Shown here piece by piece: positions 32,723 through 41,977 of a stretch of DNA of 64,000 nt. The translations under genes and the position numbers were made by a program. How positions within the stretch are numbered: position 1 is the stretch's first letter; each line of letters starts with the position of its first letter. The DNA lies in NCBI GenBank assembly GCA_027045875.1, contig JALUAG010000018.1:1-64000 (forward strand), in the 5' to 3' direction. The notes under the pieces were generated by a model. The model worked only from the letters and a program-made list of their open reading frames with translations. It ran no database searches and was not told the origin of the DNA. Source of the stretch: Alphaproteobacteria bacterium (GTDB lineage: Bacteria > Pseudomonadota > Alphaproteobacteria > Geminicoccales > Geminicoccaceae).

Positions 32723-33427
32723 TCAGCCCCAGGGGCCGGGACGTCGCGGCGGCGGTCCGCGGGAGATTCCGCCTCTCACCAGACCGGCCACCACCACACC
32801 GAAGACGAAACCGCCGATGTGGGCCCACCAGGCGACGCCGGCGGCGGTGGCCGGCGTCATCAGGGCGCTCAGAATCTGGAAGAAGAACCAGAAGCCGAGG
32901 AGCCAGCCCGCCGGCAGCGTGTAGATGAACATGAATCCCACCGGGATGAGCACCAGCACGCGGGCGCGCGGAAAGAACACGAGATAGGCGCCGAGCACCC
33001 CCGAGATGGCGCCGCTAGCCCCCACCATCGGCGTCTCCGCGGCGGGATCGGGAAGGATCTGCACCGCCGCCGCGGCGAGCCCCGAAGCGAGGTAGAACAC
33101 GAGGAAGGCGAAGTGGCCGAGGCGGTCCTCCACGTTGTTGCCGAAGATCCAGAGGTACAGCATGTTGCCGATCAGGTGCATCCAGCCGCCGTGCAGGAAC
33201 ATGGAGGTGAAGAGGGTGGCCCAGGGAGCGACCATCTCGAGGCCGGCGGCCAGTCGCGCCTGTCCGGTGAGCACCGCGGGGATCATGCCCAGCCCGTAGA
33301 CCGAGCGCTGGAAGCCGTGGGCGCCGCCCGAGATCTGCCAGAGGAACACGATCACGCAGAGGACGAGGATGGTGACGGTGACGATCGGCCGGCGCCGGGT
33401 CGGATTGTAGTCCTTGAGCGGGATCAT
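32723..33427 (-). CDS. Rhomboid family intramembrane serine protease
   Basis: A 234-residue protein with six or seven membrane helices. The catalytic serine is in VGASGAISGVLGAYLVFFPR and the catalytic histidine in WWAHIGGFVFGVVVAGLV. HGGWMHLIGNMLYLWIFGNN is the conserved second-helix region containing the His/Asn oxyanion residues. Rhomboids cut substrates within the membrane; the substrate is unknown. The start MIPLKDYNPTRRRP is the usual form for this bacterial subgroup. It is divergent from the molybdenum hydroxylase gene. Confidence 0.95.
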   Translation of the reverse strand: MIPLKDYNPTRRRPIVTVTILVLCVIVFLWQISGGAHGFQRSVYGLGMIPAVLTGQARLAAGLEMVAPWATLFTSMFLHGGWMHLIGNMLYLWIFGNNVEDRLGHFAFLVFYLASGLAAAAVQILPDPAAETPMVGASGAISGVLGAYLVFFPRARVLVLIPVGFMFIYTLPAGWLLGFWFFFQILSALMTPATAAGVAWWAHIGGFVFGVVVAGLVRGGISRGPPPRRPGPWG

Positions 33428-33520
33428 GAGGCTCGCATCCTCGCCCGATCGGGGCTATGGCAGCGCCGTCGACCGCCGGCGGGCAGTTCCTGCCGGCCCA
33501 GCATAGGAGCGGGGGAAGCA

Positions 33521-35824
33521 ATGGGCCAGTTCGGTCTCGGACAAGCCGTCGCGCGCAAGGAGGACGCCCGCCTGGTCACCGGTCGGGGATGTTTCACCGA
33601 CGACATCCAGCCGCCGGGCTGTGCCCATGCGGCGTTTCTGCGCTCGCCCCACGCCCATGCCCGCATTCTCACCGTCGACTGCGAGGAGGCACGCCGCATG
33701 CCCGGGGTGCTCGCGGTCTACACCAGCGCCGAGCTCGATGCCGCCGGCATCGGCCCGCTGCCCTGCGTGACCCTCTACGAAAACCGCGACGGCACCCCGA
33801 TGGCGGCGCCCGAGCGACCGGTGCTGGCCCGCGAGCGGGTGCGTTTCGTCGGCGATCCGGTGGTGGCGGTGATCGCCGAGACAGCGCACGCGGCGCGCGA
33901 TGCCCTCGAGGCGGTCACGGTCGAATACGCACCCCTCGAGGCGGTGGTGGAAACCGACCGCGCCCTCGATCCCGACGCCCCGACCATCTGGCCCGAGGCG
34001 CCCGGCAATCTCGCCCTCGACTGGGAGACCGGCGATGCCGGGGCGGTGGACCGCCTGTTCGCCGCCGCCCGGCGGGTGGTGGAGCTGACCCTCGTCAACA
34101 ACCGGATCGTCGTCAATCCGATGGAGACCCGCGCCTGCCTCGCCGAATACGACGGCGAGCGCGATCGGCTGACGCTGACCGTCGGCAGCCAGGGCGTGCA
34201 CAGCATGCAGCGCATCCTGGCGGAGAACGTGCTGCGCATCCCGAAGGAGAAGCTCCGCGTGGTGACGCGCGACGTGGGCGGCGCCTTCGGCATGAAGATC
34301 TTCGTCTTCCCGGAATACCCGGTGTGCCTGCACGCCGCCCGCACCCTCGGCCGGCCGGTCAAATGGGTGGCCGATCGCGGCGAATCCTTTCTCGCCGACA
34401 GCCACGGCCGCGACCATGTGACGACGGTCGCCATCGCCGTCGACGAGAACGGCCGCATGACCGCCCTCCGCGCCTCGGCGATCGCCAATCTCGGCGCCTA
34501 TCTCTCCCAGGTGGGCCCCTTCATCCCCACCGAATGCGGCGCCTACATGTACACCGGCGTCTACGCCTTCGAGGCCGCCCACTACCGAGTGCGCTGCGTC
34601 TTCACCAACACCGCGCCGGTGGACGCCTACCGCGGCGCCGGGCGTCCCGAGGCGGCCTACGCGGTGGAACGGGCGGTCGACTACGCGGCCCGCGAGCTCC
34701 GCTGCGATCCGATCGAGTTCCGGCGCCGGAACCTGATCCGGCCCGAAGCCATGCCGTTCCGCACCGCGCTCGGCTACACCTACGATTCGGGCGATTTCCC
34801 GCGCCTCCTCGATACCGCTCTCGCCCGTGCCGACGCGGCCGGCTTCGCCGCCCGCAGGGAGGCGGCGAGAGCCTCGGGGCGGCTCCTCGGCCTCGGCGTC
34901 GCCTGCTACATCGAGCGCTGTGCCGGGGGCTCGGAGGAGGACGCCCGCCTCGAGCTGCGGCCCGACGGGAGGCTCCGCATCTACATCGGCACCCAGAACA
35001 ACGGGCAGGGCCACGAGACCGCCTATGCCCAGATCGCCGCCGACCGGCTCGGCCTCCCCTTCGCCGACATCGAGGTGGTCCAAGGCGACACCGATCTCGT
35101 CGCCACCGGGCGGGGCACCGGGGGCTCGCGCTCCATTCCCATCGGCGGCGCGGCGGTATTGCAGGCGAGCGAGCGGCTCGTCGAACGGGCGAAGGCGATC
35201 GCCGCCGAGATGCTGGAGGCGGCCACCACCGACATCGCCTTCGAGGACGGTGTGTTCCGGATCGTCGGTACCGACCGGCGGACGACGCTCGTGGAGGTGG
35301 CGGCGACGGCTGGCGGGCTCGAAGAGAACGGGCGGTTCAAGCCCGAGGCGCCCACCTTTCCGAACGGTTGTCACGTCTGCGAGCTGTCCATCGACCTCGC
35401 CACCGGCGTGCCCCGCATCGAGCGGTATACGGTGGTGGACGATTTCGGGGTGGTGGTGAACCCGGCCCTGCTCGCGGGGCAGGTCCACGGCGGCCTCGCC
35501 CAGGGGATCGGGCAGGCGCTCCTCGAGCACACCGTCTACGACGGGAGCAGCGGACAGCTCCTCTCCGGATCGCTGATGGACTACGTGCTGCCGCGGGCGG
35601 ACGATCTTCCGACCTTCGATTTCGAATGGGTGGTGATCCCCTGCCGCACCAATCCTCTCGGGGTGAAGGGAGCCGGCGAGGCGGGGGCGATCGGGGCGCC
35701 GCCGGCGGTGATCAACGCCGTCGTCGACGCGCTCTCCGGCTTCGGCATCCACCATGTCGACATGCCGGCGACACCGGCCCGGCTGTGGCGACTGCTGCTT
35801 CGGGCGGGAGCGCTGGCCGCCTGA
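33521..35824 (+). CDS. Xanthine dehydrogenase/CO dehydrogenase-like molybdenum subunit
   Basis: A 767-residue large subunit of the molybdenum hydroxylase family. The N-terminal hammerhead domain starts FGLGQAVARKEDARLVTGRG. Cofactor-binding regions include DVGGAFGMKIFVFPEY, YRGAGRPEAAYAVERAVDYA and IYIGTQNNGQGHETAYAQIA. The catalytic Glu is in VKGAGEAGAIGAPPAV. The active-site loop reads AYRGAGR, not the AYRCSFR of true form I CO dehydrogenase, so the substrate is probably an aldehyde, purine or other heterocycle. No FAD or [2Fe-2S] subunit gene is adjacent. ATG 33521 follows a GGGGGAAG sequence. Confidence 0.9.
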   Translation: MGQFGLGQAVARKEDARLVTGRGCFTDDIQPPGCAHAAFLRSPHAHARILTVDCEEARRMPGVLAVYTSAELDAAGIGPLPCVTLYENRDGTPMAAPERPVLARERVRFVGDPVVAVIAETAHAARDALEAVTVEYAPLEAVVETDRALDPDAPTIWPEAPGNLALDWETGDAGAVDRLFAAARRVVELTLVNNRIVVNPMETRACLAEYDGERDRLTLTVGSQGVHSMQRILAENVLRIPKEKLRVVTRDVGGAFGMKIFVFPEYPVCLHAARTLGRPVKWVADRGESFLADSHGRDHVTTVAIAVDENGRMTALRASAIANLGAYLSQVGPFIPTECGAYMYTGVYAFEAAHYRVRCVFTNTAPVDAYRGAGRPEAAYAVERAVDYAARELRCDPIEFRRRNLIRPEAMPFRTALGYTYDSGDFPRLLDTALARADAAGFAARREAARASGRLLGLGVACYIERCAGGSEEDARLELRPDGRLRIYIGTQNNGQGHETAYAQIAADRLGLPFADIEVVQGDTDLVATGRGTGGSRSIPIGGAAVLQASERLVERAKAIAAEMLEAATTDIAFEDGVFRIVGTDRRTTLVEVAATAGGLEENGRFKPEAPTFPNGCHVCELSIDLATGVPRIERYTVVDDFGVVVNPALLAGQVHGGLAQGIGQALLEHTVYDGSSGQLLSGSLMDYVLPRADDLPTFDFEWVVIPCRTNPLGVKGAGEAGAIGAPPAVINAVVDALSGFGIHHVDMPATPARLWRLLLRAGALAA

Positions 35825-35836
35825 AGGGACCCCGGC

Positions 35837-36982
35837 TCACGCCCGACGGCGGCGCAGCCGCGACAGCTCCACCGCACCGAAGCCGAGGATCGCCAGCAGC
35901 AGGGGCAGCATGTAGTAGACGGCGCGGAACATGATCAGCGAACTGATGAGCGGCGCCGCGAGGCCCGGCGACGGGCTGATCAGCAGTACCACCGCGCCTT
36001 CGAACACACCGAGGCTGCCCGGCACGTTGCTGACGAGGCCGAGCGCCAGCGCTGCGACGAAGATGTTCAAGGTCTGGAAGAAGCCGAGATGGAGGTCTGC
36101 CGGCAGCAGCACGTGCAGGGCGGCGGCGATGCCGAGGAGATCGCCCACGCCCAGGGAGATCAGCGCGAGCGTGGCCATGACGCCCGGCAGGTCCACGAGA
36201 TGGCCGAAGATTCGGAAGCGCCGGTGCAACACGGCACCGACCAGCACCACCGCCGCCACCGCGACCAGCAGCAGACCGCCCAGGATACGCCACCAGACGG
36301 TGGCGAGCCCGGTGGCGGCGGCGAGCGGTCCCGGATCCAGCAGCAGCGCCAGCCCGCCCACCGTGAAGACGGCGAGGCCGAAGGCGGTGGTGAAGTAGAT
36401 CTGGATCTTGGCCACGTCCACGAGATCGAAGCCGCGGGCACTGTACAGCTTGTAGCGTACCGTCGCCCCAACCAGGATGGCGAAGCCGGTGGCGTGCGCG
36501 ATGCCCTGGGTGATGAAGGAATAGAGCGCCACCAGCGGCGCCGAGAGCCGCCGCCGGGTGAACTGCACGGCATAGAACTCGTAGCCGATCAGGGCCACGA
36601 AGCTGAGCGCGGTGAAGCCGACCGCGAGACCGACCTGGGTCGGGCCGATCTCATCCATCTCGCGCAGCAGCTCCTCGAGGGTGACATGCGCCGCCCAGCG
36701 CTGGAAGATCCAGCCCGCGAACAGCAGCAGCGCGCCGCCGACGGCGAGGGAGAGGATGCGCTTGCGGCGCGCACGCCGACGCAGACGTTCGGTGAGTCCC
36801 CGCTCCTCTTCCGCGGTCGCCGGATCCGGGATCGGCGAGGCGCCGGCGATCGCCGTTTCGCCCGTCTGCGGCGCGGCCGGCGGTGCGGCCGCGGTGGGCC
36901 GTTCCGGAGCCTCCTTCCGCGGCATCAGGGCCGTCGCCGCCTCGCCGGGGCCGGCCGCTCCCTCACCACCCAGCCTGGTCAA
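35837..36982 (-). CDS. Lysylphosphatidylglycerol synthase-like / YbhN-type membrane protein
   Basis: A 381-residue protein with a Pro/Ala-rich cytoplasmic N-terminus of about 70 residues and then eight or so membrane helices. IGYEFYAVQFTRRRLSAPLV, GFAILVGATVRYKLYSARGF, NVPGSLGVFEGAVVLL and FRAVYYMLPLLLAILGFGA match the UPF0104/YbhN membrane domain. There is no C-terminal lysyl-transfer domain, so it is not a full MprF; it may act as a lipid flippase. It converges with the molybdenum subunit gene, with 12 bases between stops. A shorter start at the second Met (about residue 20) is possible. Confidence 0.85.
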   Translation of the reverse strand: MTRLGGEGAAGPGEAATALMPRKEAPERPTAAAPPAAPQTGETAIAGASPIPDPATAEEERGLTERLRRRARRKRILSLAVGGALLLFAGWIFQRWAAHVTLEELLREMDEIGPTQVGLAVGFTALSFVALIGYEFYAVQFTRRRLSAPLVALYSFITQGIAHATGFAILVGATVRYKLYSARGFDLVDVAKIQIYFTTAFGLAVFTVGGLALLLDPGPLAAATGLATVWWRILGGLLLVAVAAVVLVGAVLHRRFRIFGHLVDLPGVMATLALISLGVGDLLGIAAALHVLLPADLHLGFFQTLNIFVAALALGLVSNVPGSLGVFEGAVVLLISPSPGLAAPLISSLIMFRAVYYMLPLLLAILGFGAVELSRLRRRRA

Positions 36983-37060
36983 TCCACCCTCTCCGAACTC
37001 CGGCCCGTCTGGTACCGCCGCATGCTATGCGTTCGTGGTTAGCGAAAGGTGAAGATCCCA

Positions 37061-38593
37061 TCACTCGCCGCCCCGCGCCCGCCGCTCGCGCACGGCGATC
37101 CAGTCCCGCACGCGGTACTTGAGCACCTTGCCCATGGCGTTCCTGGGCAGCTCGTCCATGAAGACGACGGCGCGCGGATGCTTGAAGCGCGCGAGCCGCC
37201 CCTCGAACAGCGCCAGCACCTCCTCCTCGGTGAGACCGGGATCGCCGCGCACCACCACCGCCACCGGCACCTCGCCCCAGCGCGCGTCCGGGCGCCCCAC
37301 CACCACCGCGTCGCGGATACCCCGATGCTCGTGCAAGACCGCCTCGAGCTCCGCCGGATAGATGTTCTCGCCGCCCGATATGACCACGTCCTTCTTGCGG
37401 TCGACGATCCAGAGATCTCCCTCCGCGTCCAGATAGCCGATATCGCCGGTGTGAAGCCACCCCTCGACGAGCGCCTCGCGGGTCGCCGCCTCGTCGCCCC
37501 AGTATTCGAACATCACGTTCGGACCGCGCACCAGCACCTCGCCCGGCTCGCCGGGCGGCACCTCGCGTCCCTGCCGATCAATGAGGCGCAGTTCGGCGTG
37601 CAGCGCCACCTTGCCGGTGGCCCCGGGCTTGGCGAGGGCGTCTCCGGCCCGCTGATAGACGGCGATCGGACAGGTCTCGGTGGAACCGTAGACCTGGGCC
37701 GCCGGCACGCCGCGGTCGTTGAAGGCGTCGAGCAGCGGGCGCGGCACCACCTGCGAGCCACAGGCGATCATCCGCAGGCAGGAGAGGTCCGTGGCCTCCC
37801 ACTGCGGATGCTCGATCAGCGCCCGCATGGTGGCCGGTACCAGCACCGTGAGGGTGGGCCGCAGGCGGGCGATGGCCTCGAGGGTGCGTCCGGCGTCGAA
37901 CCGGTCGAGCAGCGTCACCTCGGCGCCGGCGTGCAGGGCCGGCGTGGTCTGGATGTTGAGCCCGCCCACATGGAACAGCGGCAGCACGGTGAGCACGTGA
38001 TCGCGGCTCGTCAGATCGTGCATGTGGGCGGCGTTGAGGGCGTTCCAGAAAAGCGCCTCCTGACGCAGCACGGCGCCCTTGGGCCGCCCCGTGGTGCCCG
38101 AGGTGTAGACCACGAGAAGCGGGTTCCCGAGATCGACGTGCGGGTTTCCGGCATCTCCGCCCGTACCCAGAAGCTCGTCGAGGGCGACCATCCCCGGCCG
38201 CTCCCCGTCCACCGCCACCAGCCGCACGCCGGCGACCACCTCCGCGAGGCGTTGCGCCTCGGCCGCGAACGCGGCGGTGGCGAGGACCGTCTCGACGCCG
38301 GCGTTGCGCAGGATGTAGGCGTTCTCGGCGGTGGCGAGACGCCAGTTCAGGGGCACCATCATCACCCCGAGGCGGGCGCAGGCGAAGAGAAGGGTCAGGA
38401 AGTCCGGATGATTGTAGCCGAGGAAGGCGACCCGATCGCCGCGGCCGACCCCGAGGCCGTGCTTGAGCCCCCGGGCCATGGCCCGGATCCGCTCGGCGAA
38501 CTCGGCGTAGGTCAGCGTCCGCTGCTCGGATCGGATCGCCGTTCGCGCCGGGTCGAAGGCGGCGTGGCGTTCGATCCAGAGACTGAGATCCAT
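37061..38593 (-). CDS. Acyl-CoA synthetase (AMP-forming), FadD-like
   Basis: A 510-residue ANL-superfamily ligase that activates a carboxylic acid to acyl-AMP and then acyl-CoA. The P-loop VYTSGTTGRPKG, PLFHVGGLNIQTT, YGSTETC, HTGDIGYLD and RKKDVVISGGENIYPAELEA are all intact. The C-terminal catalytic Lys is in ELPRNAMGKVLKYRVR. Sequence does not settle chain length; similarity is to medium/long-chain or fatty-acid ligases. I use ATG 38591-38593 because an earlier start adds only Gly/Arg residues. It is divergent from the flavin oxidoreductase operon, 164 bases apart. Confidence 0.9.
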   Translation of the reverse strand: MDLSLWIERHAAFDPARTAIRSEQRTLTYAEFAERIRAMARGLKHGLGVGRGDRVAFLGYNHPDFLTLLFACARLGVMMVPLNWRLATAENAYILRNAGVETVLATAAFAAEAQRLAEVVAGVRLVAVDGERPGMVALDELLGTGGDAGNPHVDLGNPLLVVYTSGTTGRPKGAVLRQEALFWNALNAAHMHDLTSRDHVLTVLPLFHVGGLNIQTTPALHAGAEVTLLDRFDAGRTLEAIARLRPTLTVLVPATMRALIEHPQWEATDLSCLRMIACGSQVVPRPLLDAFNDRGVPAAQVYGSTETCPIAVYQRAGDALAKPGATGKVALHAELRLIDRQGREVPPGEPGEVLVRGPNVMFEYWGDEAATREALVEGWLHTGDIGYLDAEGDLWIVDRKKDVVISGGENIYPAELEAVLHEHRGIRDAVVVGRPDARWGEVPVAVVVRGDPGLTEEEVLALFEGRLARFKHPRAVVFMDELPRNAMGKVLKYRVRDWIAVRERRARGGE

Positions 38594-38757
38594 CGGTGCC
38601 CGTTCCCTCCCCGCCCCATGGCTGCCGCGCCCGCGTCCCCCCGTCAAGCGCGAGGGCGGGCGGCGGTCGCCCGCCGGCCATTGCCCGGCGGCGAGCGGGG
38701 TTGTAACAGGGATCCACCTCCGGAGTCATTCGGCCCGGACGGGAGGAAGCGCGCCAG

Positions 38758-40803
38758 ATGCCGACCGCCGATCCGCTGCTCCAGCCCTTCCGGCTGAAGG
38801 GGCTCGTGCTGAAGAACCGCATCATGAGCACGAGCCACGAGCCGGCCTATGCCGAGGGTGGCCTGCCCAAGACCCGCTACCGCCTCTATCACCTCGAGAA
38901 GGCCCGGGGCGGGATCGCGCTCACCATGATCGGCGGCTCGGCCGTCGTCGACCGCGACAGCCCGCCGGCATTCGGCAACCTCCATCTCTACCGCGACGAG
39001 ATCGTCCCCTGGCTGCGCGAGCTCGCCGATGCGCTGCACGAGGAGGGCTGCGCGGTGATGTGCCAGATCACCCATCTCGGCCGCCGCTCCTCCAACTATA
39101 CCGGCGACTGGCTGCCGCTCGTCTGGCCCTCGCCGCTCCGCGAGCCGGCGCACCGGGCCTTTCCCAAGGAGATCGAGGACTTCGACATCGAGCGCATCGT
39201 CCGTGCCTATGCCGCGGCGGCGGCCCGCTGCCGCGAGGCGGGCCTCGACGGTGTCGAGATCGAGGCCTACGGCCATCTCCTCGACGCCTTCTGGTCGCCC
39301 GCCTGGAACCGCCGGCGGGACGCCTACGGCGGCGCCCTCGGCAACCGCATGCGCTTCTCCCTCGAGGTGATCGAGGCGGTGCGCGAGGCGGTGGGCGAGG
39401 ATTTCGTGCTCGGCATCCGCATGGTGGTGGACGAGCATTTCGAGGGCGGGCTCACGAGGGAGGAGGGGCTCGAGATCGCCCGCCGCCTGTTCGCCACCGG
39501 CCGGCTCGACTTCCTCAACGTGATCCGCGGCCACATCGACACCGACATGGCGCTGTCCCGGGTGATCCCCAACATGGGCACCCCCATCGCCCCCCATCTG
39601 GCCTTCGCCGGCGAAGTGCGGCGCGAACTGGGCGACGTGCCGGTGTTCCACGCGGCCCGCATCAACGACGTGGCGACGGCCCGCTTCGCGATCCGCCAGG
39701 GGCTGCTCGACATGGTGGGCATGACCCGGGCCCACATGGCCGATCCCCACATCGTCGCCAAGATCGCCCGCGGCGAGGAGGACCGCATCCGCCCCTGCGT
39801 GGGTGCCGGCTACTGCATCGACCGCATCTACGAGGGCGCCGAGGCGCTCTGCCTGCACAATCCGGCCACCGGTCGCGAGGCCCACCTGCCGCACGAGATC
39901 GCCGCCGGATCCGGACCGCGCAAGCGGGTGGTGGTGGTGGGAGCCGGTCCGGCCGGGCTGGAGGCGGCGCGGGTCGCCGCCGGCCGCGGCCACGAGGTGA
40001 CGGTGCTCGAGGCGGCCGATCGGCCGGGTGGCCAGATCCGGCTGTCGATGGCCCTCGATCGCCGGATCGAGCTCATGGGGATCGTCGACTGGCGGATCGC
40101 CGAGTGCGAGCGCCTGGGCGTAGGCTTCCGCTACAATCTGCTGGCCGAGGCGGAGGACGTGCTGGCCCTCGATCCGGACATCGTCGTGATCGCCACCGGC
40201 GGCCTGCCGCGGACCGGCGATCTGCGCGAGGGCGAGGAGCTGGTGACGACCAGCTGGGACATCCTGAGTGGAGCCGAACAGCCCCGCGACCATGTGCTGC
40301 TGTTCGACGACAACGGCGCCCATCCCGGTCTCGTGACCGCCGAGGTGATCGCCCGCGCCGGCGCGCGCCTCGAGTACGTCACGCCGGAACGCGCGTTCGC
40401 CCCGTTCGTGGGCGGCACCAACTACCCGGCCTATGTCACCGCCTTCACCGAGCGGGAGGTGCAGGTCACGCTGTTCGAGCGGCTGGTGGCGGTGCGGCGG
40501 CAGGGCAACCGCCTCGAGGCCGAGCTCTTCAACGAGTACGCCCAGCGCCATACCACCCGCCTCGTCGATCAGGTGGTGGTGGAATGCGGGACCCTGCCCA
40601 ACGATTCGCTCTACCACGAGCTGCGGCCGGGCTCCGTCAACCGCGGCGCCATCGACCTGCCGGCGCTGCTCGCCGGCCGACCGCAGACCCTCTGTCGCAA
40701 TCCCGACGGCCGCTACCGGCTCTACCGCGTCGGCGATGCGGTGAGCTCCCGCAACATCCATGCCGCGGTGCTGGACGCACTGCGGCTGTGCATGGCGTTC
40801 TGA
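38758..40803 (+). CDS. NADH:flavin oxidoreductase, N-methyl amine demethylase-like (TMADH family)
   Basis: A 681-residue protein with an FMN-binding TIM barrel (1-370) and a C-terminal FAD/NAD(P) fold (VVVVGAGPAGLEAARVAAGR). The family oxidatively demethylates N-methylated amino acids or betaines, such as N-methylproline or dimethylglycine. EIEAYGHLLDAFWSPAWNRR is in the substrate pocket region. Iron-sulfur ligands are Cys347, Cys353 and Cys365; the fourth position is Ala350 (in RPCVGAGYC). The RidA and DUF1028 genes follow 61 bases and zero bases later, suggesting a small catabolic operon in which RidA clears reactive imines. Confidence 0.88.
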   Translation: MPTADPLLQPFRLKGLVLKNRIMSTSHEPAYAEGGLPKTRYRLYHLEKARGGIALTMIGGSAVVDRDSPPAFGNLHLYRDEIVPWLRELADALHEEGCAVMCQITHLGRRSSNYTGDWLPLVWPSPLREPAHRAFPKEIEDFDIERIVRAYAAAAARCREAGLDGVEIEAYGHLLDAFWSPAWNRRRDAYGGALGNRMRFSLEVIEAVREAVGEDFVLGIRMVVDEHFEGGLTREEGLEIARRLFATGRLDFLNVIRGHIDTDMALSRVIPNMGTPIAPHLAFAGEVRRELGDVPVFHAARINDVATARFAIRQGLLDMVGMTRAHMADPHIVAKIARGEEDRIRPCVGAGYCIDRIYEGAEALCLHNPATGREAHLPHEIAAGSGPRKRVVVVGAGPAGLEAARVAAGRGHEVTVLEAADRPGGQIRLSMALDRRIELMGIVDWRIAECERLGVGFRYNLLAEAEDVLALDPDIVVIATGGLPRTGDLREGEELVTTSWDILSGAEQPRDHVLLFDDNGAHPGLVTAEVIARAGARLEYVTPERAFAPFVGGTNYPAYVTAFTEREVQVTLFERLVAVRRQGNRLEAELFNEYAQRHTTRLVDQVVVECGTLPNDSLYHELRPGSVNRGAIDLPALLAGRPQTLCRNPDGRYRLYRVGDAVSSRNIHAAVLDALRLCMAF

Positions 40804-40864
40804 TGCCGGCCCGCCGCCGTTCCGTCCGCCCCCGACCACCCGACCTCGGTGCCGGAACGACCCC

Positions 40865-41293
40865 ATGAGCCACGAGCGACTGCGCAAGTTCAACACCCGC
40901 GACACCTATCCCGAGCAGCGCCTCGACAACGACCTCTGCCAGCTGGTCAAGGCGCGGGGCACCCTCGTCTTCCTGCGCGGTCAGGTGGGACAGGACCTGG
41001 AGACCGGGGAAAGCGTGGCGATCGGCGATGCGGCGGCGCAGGCCGACCGGGCGATGGCCAATGTGGCGAGACTGCTCGAGGAGGCGGGAAGCGGTCTCGG
41101 CGACATCTGCAAGATCACGATCTATCTCGTCGACCCGCGCTATCGCGAGGCGGTGTACCGGGTGGTGGGACGCTGGCTGCGGGGCGTGTTCCCGGTCTCC
41201 ACCGGTCTCGTGGTGAGCGGCCTCGCGCGACCGGAGTGGCTGGTGGAGATCGAGGTGATGGCGGTGATCCCGGAGGAGCGGGAGCGAGGATGA
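40865..41293 (+). CDS. RidA family enamine/imine deaminase
   Basis: A 142-residue YjgF/YER057c/UK114 family protein. Family members hydrolyse reactive 2-aminoacrylate and related imines. Visible features are LVFLRGQVGQDLETGE, AAAQADRAMANVARLLEEAG, ICKITIYLVDPRYREAVYRV and the end VEIEVMAVIPEE. The usual substrate-binding Arg of the canonical RidA motif lies near HxRP; here the region reads SGLARPEWLVEIEV, with Arg preserved. It stops within the start of the DUF1028 gene (ATGA), so both are coupled. An imine-forming demethylase upstream fits its role. Confidence 0.88.
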   Translation: MSHERLRKFNTRDTYPEQRLDNDLCQLVKARGTLVFLRGQVGQDLETGESVAIGDAAAQADRAMANVARLLEEAGSGLGDICKITIYLVDPRYREAVYRVVGRWLRGVFPVSTGLVVSGLARPEWLVEIEVMAVIPEERERG

Positions 41294-41946
41294 CCCTTTC
41301 GCTGGTGGCACGCTGTACACGGACGGGCCAGTTCGGCGCCGTCATCGCCTCCTCCTCGATGGCGGTGGCGGCCCGCTGCATCCACGTCCGGGCGGGCGCC
41401 GGTGCGGTGGCCACCCAGAACGTCACCGATCCGCGGCTCGGTCCCCGGGCGCTCGCACTGCTGGAGCGCGGGCAGGGGGCGCAGCGCACCCTCGACGAGC
41501 TGGTCCGCACCTCCCGCGCCATCGAATGGCGCCAGCTCGCGATCGTCGACGCCCAGGGGCGGGCGGCGGCCTTCACCGGCGAGCGGGCGCTCGGGCTGCA
41601 CGCCGCGGCCACCGCCGACAACGCTGTCGCCGCCGGCAATCTGCTGGCCAACGCGACGGTCCCCAAACGCATGCTGGAGGCCTTTCTCGACGGCGAGGGG
41701 GAACTCGCCGATCGTCTGGTGGCAGCGCTCCGTGCGGGGCGCGACGCCGGCGGCGAGCACCGTCCCCTGCGTGCCGCCGGCCTTCTGGTGGCCGATCGCG
41801 TGAGCTGGCCAGTGACCGATCTGCGGGTGGACTGGAGCGACGGCGATCCGGTGGCCGATCTCGAGGCCCTCTGGCGGCGCTGGCGGCCCCAATACCGCGA
41901 CTATGTGCTGCGGGCGCTGGAGCCGGAAGCGGCGCCCGACTTCTGA
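41290..41946 (+). CDS. DUF1028 domain protein (Ntn-hydrolase-like)
   Basis: A 218-residue protein covering the whole DUF1028 domain: MTLSLVARCTRTGQFGAVIA, SSSMAVAARCIHVRAGAGAV, ATQNVTDPRLGPRALALLER, QLAIVDAQGRAAAFTG and NLLANATVPKRMLEAF. Structures of the family suggest an Ntn-hydrolase fold. Its genes often sit next to RidA and amine/amino-acid catabolic genes, as here. The reaction is unknown. No signal peptide is seen, so it should be cytoplasmic. Confidence 0.88.
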   Translation: MTLSLVARCTRTGQFGAVIASSSMAVAARCIHVRAGAGAVATQNVTDPRLGPRALALLERGQGAQRTLDELVRTSRAIEWRQLAIVDAQGRAAAFTGERALGLHAAATADNAVAAGNLLANATVPKRMLEAFLDGEGELADRLVAALRAGRDAGGEHRPLRAAGLLVADRVSWPVTDLRVDWSDGDPVADLEALWRRWRPQYRDYVLRALEPEAAPDF

Positions 41947-41977
41947 CCCCGCCCGCCGTGTTCCGCGCTGTCCCGGT

